Source of the DNA: an uncultured Oscillibacter sp. | Lineage (GTDB): Bacteria; Bacillota; Clostridia; Oscillospirales; Oscillospiraceae | Assembly: GCA_910584995.1 (NCBI GenBank) | Contig: CAJUDW010000007.1 | Coordinates: forward strand, 1-64,000 | Length of the DNA stretch: 64,000 nt | Direction of reading: 5' to 3' | Shown: one piece after another, positions 60,430-64,000 of the stretch | Numbering within the stretch: the stretch's first letter is position 1 | Layout of the letters: every line of letters starts with the position of its first letter | The notes under the pieces: generated by a model | What the model saw: the letters and a program-made list of their open reading frames with translations, nothing else | The model's database searches: none | Told to the model about the DNA's origin: nothing | Made by a program: the position numbers and the translations under genes

Positions 60430-61850
60430 GGGAGATCCTCCAGACGTTCCTGAATATCTCCGGCGGGTTCTTTGTGTGCTACATGGTGGGGTATGCCAGC
60501 TTCCTCTTTTTGTCCGTTACGGTGGGTTCCGCCTCCTTGTACGGCGCGAAGCGGCGGAACCTGCTGAAAAATGAACTGACCCGGGATTACTATGTCCCTG
60601 TCTCAGTCATTGTACCGGCCCATAACGAGAGCGTGACTATTGAGGCCACCATCCGGTCCCTGCTGACGCTCCACTACCGGGCCTATGAGATCATTGTGGT
60701 AGACGACGGTTCCACGGACGATACCGCCCGGATTGTGCAGGAGGCGTTCCATATGATCCGCGTCAACCGGCCCATCCGGAGGAGGCTGCCCTGCCAGATG
60801 ACCGAGGCCGTCTACGAGACCCGGTCCTGTTCTGTGCCCCTGACGCTGATCCGGAAGCGGAACGGCGGCAAGGCGGATGCCCTGAACATGGGGATCAACG
60901 CCTCCCGCTACCCCTATTTCCTGTGCATGGATGCGGACTCCGTTTTGCAGTACGACTCCCTGGAGAAGATTGTGCGGCCGGTGCTGGAGGACGACAGCGT
61001 GGTGGCCGTAGGCGGTGCGGTGCGGCCCTGCAACGGAGCAGAGATCCAGGACGGGCGGGTGATCCGCTATCGGATGCCCAGGCAAATCCTGGCCTGTATG
61101 CAGGTGCTGGAATACGACCGCTCCTTTTTGGCCACCCGCATCCTTTTCGATAAATTCAACGGCAGCATCATCATTTCCGGCGCCTTCGGCCTCTTTAAAA
61201 AGAGTGTGGTCATCGACGCCGGCGGCTACAACGCCTCCACAGTGGGGGAGGATATGGAACTGGTGATGAAACTCCACGTGTTCTGCCGGGATCATGGGAT
61301 CCCCTACCGTATCCGCTACGCCACGGAGGCCATCTGCTGGACGCAGGTGCCGGAGAAGCTGTCTGACCTGTGCAAGCAGCGGCGGCGCTGGCATATCGGG
61401 CTTTTTCAGAGCATGACCTACCACCGGAAGATGATCACAGATTTCAAATACGGCCTCATTGGCCTGATATCCTATTGTTATTTCCTGCTGTATGAACTGC
61501 TGTCCCCTTACATTGAGATTTTCGGCGTGCTGACCATGGGCCTGGCCTTGGCTATAGGTTATCTGAATGTTCCCTTTATGATCATGTACATGGGCATTTA
61601 TGTGGCCTATTCCGCCATCCTGTCCCTGACGGCCTTTTTCGCCCGGGTACATACCATTGATTTGAAGCTGTCCCTGGGGGATGTGGTGAAAGCCGTGGGG
61701 CTGTGCGTCCTGGAGGTGTCCTGCCTGCGGTTTGTCATGGCCTGGGTGCGTGTGACGGCCCTGAAGGGCTACAGCAAGCGGAAATTAAGCTGGGGGCAGA
61801 TTGAGCGGAAGCAGATCAATTTTAACAGCAGCGGAGAAAAGCGGACATAA
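60426..61850 (+). CDS. Processive GT2 membrane glycosyltransferase
   Basis: Synthase-type enzyme of 474 aa. An N-terminal membrane segment (about 10-36) is followed by the GT2 catalytic domain: PVSVIVPAHNESVTIEATIRSLL, IIVVDDGSTDDT, MDADSVL (DxD), GEDMELVMKL (catalytic Asp region) and QRRRW (QxxRW). Four or so C-terminal segments would form the export channel, as in cellulose, PNAG and hyaluronan synthases. No PilZ domain is present. The D, DxD, ED and QxxRW set marks a processive enzyme. The polymer is not predictable. Confidence 0.9.
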   Translation: MREILQTFLNISGGFFVCYMVGYASFLFLSVTVGSASLYGAKRRNLLKNELTRDYYVPVSVIVPAHNESVTIEATIRSLLTLHYRAYEIIVVDDGSTDDTARIVQEAFHMIRVNRPIRRRLPCQMTEAVYETRSCSVPLTLIRKRNGGKADALNMGINASRYPYFLCMDADSVLQYDSLEKIVRPVLEDDSVVAVGGAVRPCNGAEIQDGRVIRYRMPRQILACMQVLEYDRSFLATRILFDKFNGSIIISGAFGLFKKSVVIDAGGYNASTVGEDMELVMKLHVFCRDHGIPYRIRYATEAICWTQVPEKLSDLCKQRRRWHIGLFQSMTYHRKMITDFKYGLIGLISYCYFLLYELLSPYIEIFGVLTMGLALAIGYLNVPFMIMYMGIYVAYSAILSLTAFFARVHTIDLKLSLGDVVKAVGLCVLEVSCLRFVMAWVRVTALKGYSKRKLSWGQIERKQINFNSSGEKRT

Positions 61851-61915
61851 GGCGGGGCCTGTGGCTTCGCTTGGAAATAAAGCAGCTGGGTACAGCGGGA
61901 AAGGAAGGTTTGGTT

Positions 61916-62464
61916 ATGCAGCTTAACGAGTTGAAGAAGGGCTTTTGGGGCTATAAGAAAGAGAGCGTTTACCGCTACATCGTGGCTATAGAGGAGAGCA
62001 CCTCCGAAAAACTGGCGGAAAAGGACGCGAAATTGACCCAATTGGAGGAACAGTCCCAAAAGAAGATTTTGGAACTGGAGGCCGCCGTAGACGCATTGCG
62101 GGAGGAGAACGCTGCGCTGAAGGAACACCAGGTAATGGCTTTTTCCACCCTGCTGGAGGCCCAGCGGCACGCGCAGTTTTTGAAAGAGGAGAGCGCCAGC
62201 CGGGAGCGGCAGGCCCAGGAGGAACTGGACGCGGCGGTGGAGCGGCAGGCTAAGCGGCTGGAGGAGTATGCGGAAAAAATCCGGCAGCTGCAAAAGGCCA
62301 TCCAGGGCCTGTTGGCAGAGTTCGGCGGCAAAGTGGACGATGTGCAAGAATCTCTGGCAGCGCTGCAGTCCCAGGCGCCTGCCCGTGCCAGCATCTCTTT
62401 ATTTCCCCAAAAACCTGGTTCTGAGGGAGAGGAGGAACCGTGGAAAAAGTACTTGTCTATATAG
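61916..62464 (+). CDS. DivIVA-like coiled-coil protein
   Basis: Protein of 182 aa. The N-terminus MQLNELKKGFWGYKKESVYRYI resembles the membrane-curvature-binding start of DivIVA/GpsB proteins; residues about 25-155 are a continuous coiled coil rich in Glu, Ala and Gln. The ATG at 61916 follows AAGGAAGG. It may localise the synthase complex, for example at the pole or septum. Its last 25 bases overlap the next gene. Confidence 0.7.
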   Translation: MQLNELKKGFWGYKKESVYRYIVAIEESTSEKLAEKDAKLTQLEEQSQKKILELEAAVDALREENAALKEHQVMAFSTLLEAQRHAQFLKEESASRERQAQEELDAAVERQAKRLEEYAEKIRQLQKAIQGLLAEFGGKVDDVQESLAALQSQAPARASISLFPQKPGSEGEEEPWKKYLSI

Positions 62465-64000
62465 CGGGGAATCCTGACGCGTATCCTGTGGAGTATTACG
62501 ACGCCCTGTCCGGCACCTACCAGGGCCTGATTCCGGAACTGCTGCGGAATTTTTCCCAGGAGACGGGATATGATATCCAATATTATGAGGCGGGGAAGGA
62601 GGACCGGCGGGAGCAGCTGGCCTCCAGCCGCCAGGTGGATTTGATCTCCGGCCTGGATGGGTCGGAGCAGATTGCCCACAAGTCCGGCAGTACCATCACG
62701 CTGCTGGAGACCGGCGGCATCACGGCGTCTTCCTATAAACTCTGCCTGCTGGACACGGCGCCGGGGGCCTTGGGGGAGGAACTGCGGGAATACTTTTCCG
62801 GCGTTTCCTACGCGGAAAAGACCGGGATGCTGATTGAGGCTTCCCGGCAGGATACGCCGCGCCAGTCCGCGGCGGAGGCCGGCGTCTTCGGCTTGGCGTT
62901 GGCGGTGCTCCTGATGGCCATTGCCATTGCCCTCCTGGCCCGCAGGAGCCGCCGCCAGCGGCAGCAGATTGCCAAAAACGAAGAGACCGACGATGTGACC
63001 GGCGTAGGCAACGAGGCCTATCTGAACCGGTACTGGCAGACCTGTGTGGATGACCGGAACCGGATTCTTTGCAGCATGGTGACGTTTTATATCCATGCCG
63101 GGAAAGGGCAAAACGGATCCGCCCGGCCGGACGCGCCGGAGTTTATGCGGCATATGGCGGATGTGCTGCGGGCTGCCGCCGGCAGCGGGGACGCCCTGGC
63201 CAGGATACCTGGCCGCGGCTTTGTGCTCCTGCGGGTATCTGGCAGCGGGCAGGCGGCAGGGGAGTGGCTGGCCCCCATTCTGAAGGAGATACGGGATGCG
63301 TCGGGAAGCGGCCGTGAGGGCTGGGACTACGGTGTGTCGGTAGGCGTCTATCCCCTTAAGGCGGATGACCGTGATTTGGAAGAGGTCTTGTTCCGCAGCC
63401 TCCGCTGCGCCAGGACCGCCTGCCGGGAGGGCCTGGATTTCCGGATCTGTACGGAGGAATCGGTTCGGGAACTGCTGGATGAACGGCGCTTCCAGGCGGA
63501 CATGGTGAACGGTCTGAACAACCGGGAGTTCCAGATTTACATCCAATTTTATGTAGACGCCAAGACGGGGCGGATCATCGGCGGGGAGGCGCTGCCCTAC
63601 TGGGAGCATCCCGACAAAGGCCTTCTCCCCGGCGAGAGTTTCCTCCCCCAGCTGGAAAAGGCGGGCCTGCGGCGGCAGCTGGACGACATCATGCTGGACC
63701 GGGCATACGCTTTTTTGGACGGCCTTCGCCGGAGGGAGATCAAGCATTTTTTCCTCACCTACCGTTTTTCCCGAGAGACCCTTTCCGATGCGGGATTTGC
63801 CAAACAGTGCGAGGCTGCTGTGGAGGGCCGCCGGCTTTCCAAGGACTCCCTGTATTTGGGCATGACGGTCAGCGGTGCGGACAGCCTGATGCCTACGGTG
63901 TCCCAGAACCTTTGGCTTTTGCGGGAGACGGGCTTCCTGATGATCCTGGAGGATTTTGACTGCCGCCTGACCTCCCTTTTCGATGGGAACCGGGAGCCCT
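62440..64000 (+). CDS. Membrane protein with degenerate GGDEF and EAL domains (partial)
   Basis: Open frame of at least 520 aa running off the right edge. Residues 1-145 resemble half of a type 3 solute-binding domain (YQGLIPELLRNFSQETGYDIQYYEAG) with no signal peptide. A membrane segment is at 148-167. The GGDEF-like domain (about 180-340) has PGRGF (257-261) where GGDEF should be. In the EAL domain (from about 345), E383-A384-L385 is kept, but the following Arg is Y387, the NxS Asn is R442, ExTE is GMTV (474-477) and DDFG is EDFD (504-507). Both domains should be non-catalytic. The GTG start follows GGAGAGGAGG; a TGA at 62422 excludes an earlier start. Confidence 0.8.
   Translation, partial: MEKVLVYIAGNPDAYPVEYYDALSGTYQGLIPELLRNFSQETGYDIQYYEAGKEDRREQLASSRQVDLISGLDGSEQIAHKSGSTITLLETGGITASSYKLCLLDTAPGALGEELREYFSGVSYAEKTGMLIEASRQDTPRQSAAEAGVFGLALAVLLMAIAIALLARRSRRQRQQIAKNEETDDVTGVGNEAYLNRYWQTCVDDRNRILCSMVTFYIHAGKGQNGSARPDAPEFMRHMADVLRAAAGSGDALARIPGRGFVLLRVSGSGQAAGEWLAPILKEIRDASGSGREGWDYGVSVGVYPLKADDRDLEEVLFRSLRCARTACREGLDFRICTEESVRELLDERRFQADMVNGLNNREFQIYIQFYVDAKTGRIIGGEALPYWEHPDKGLLPGESFLPQLEKAGLRRQLDDIMLDRAYAFLDGLRRREIKHFFLTYRFSRETLSDAGFAKQCEAAVEGRRLSKDSLYLGMTVSGADSLMPTVSQNLWLLRETGFLMILEDFDCRLTSLFDGNREP

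Overview
The window looks like chromosome of a high-GC member of the Clostridia, most likely an Oscillospiraceae-type gut anaerobe. This is inferred from the many GGAGG-type ribosome sites, dense codirectional operons with ATGA overlaps, lipoprotein-anchored ABC transporters, GHKL/LytTR signalling, CotH and serpin genes, and Firmicutes-type pairings such as UPF0735 ACT protein with hom and lysC. No rRNA, tRNA, CRISPR array, prophage or insertion sequence was recognised. The last gene runs off the right edge.

Layout. 1-821: gene-poor DNA opening with a 14-bp tandem repeat. 822-9155: a YheO-type regulator, then a strong promoter with a terminator-bearing leader, then an operon for a VOC protein, guanine-deaminase-like amidohydrolase, cyclase/formamidase-like hydrolase, RidA, a threonine-dehydratase-like PLP enzyme and a ribose/nucleoside-type ABC importer. 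9565-13247: two minus-strand pairs of ECF sigma factor plus membrane partner; one partner is a membrane-anchored serpin. 13344-29098: mostly housekeeping genes (recQ, ddl, murF, ABC-F, DUF218, flavodoxin, prfA, a fused Sua5/TsaC-CoaE protein, M18 aminopeptidase, ACT protein, hom, lysC). 29354-34920: minus-strand FAD dehydrogenase, U32 protein, mltG, tmk and a WecG/TagA glycosyltransferase, with a tiny Cys-rich protein between.

35376-50856 is a large phospho-metabolite region. First come an RpiR regulator, PfkB kinase and AfuABC-like importer with double-length permease, followed by class II aldolase and a split transketolase. A DeoR regulator then faces a second operon: PHP phosphoesterase, binding lipoprotein, alkaline-phosphatase-superfamily phosphodiesterase, two permeases and ATPase. 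Together these could import phosphorylated organic compounds, dephosphorylate or phosphorylate them, and feed them into the pentose phosphate and triose pools. The substrate is not known.

50975-52995 is a GHKL/LytTR two-component pair. 53448-64000 is the most unusual part: an XRE regulator diverging from VTC, DUF4956, CotH kinase, a clan GH-A-like glycosidase, a HEAT-repeat membrane protein, a processive GT2 synthase, a DivIVA-like coiled coil and a membrane protein with degenerate GGDEF and EAL domains. I read this as a candidate synthase-dependent exopolysaccharide system controlled by a non-catalytic GGDEF-EAL-type receptor.
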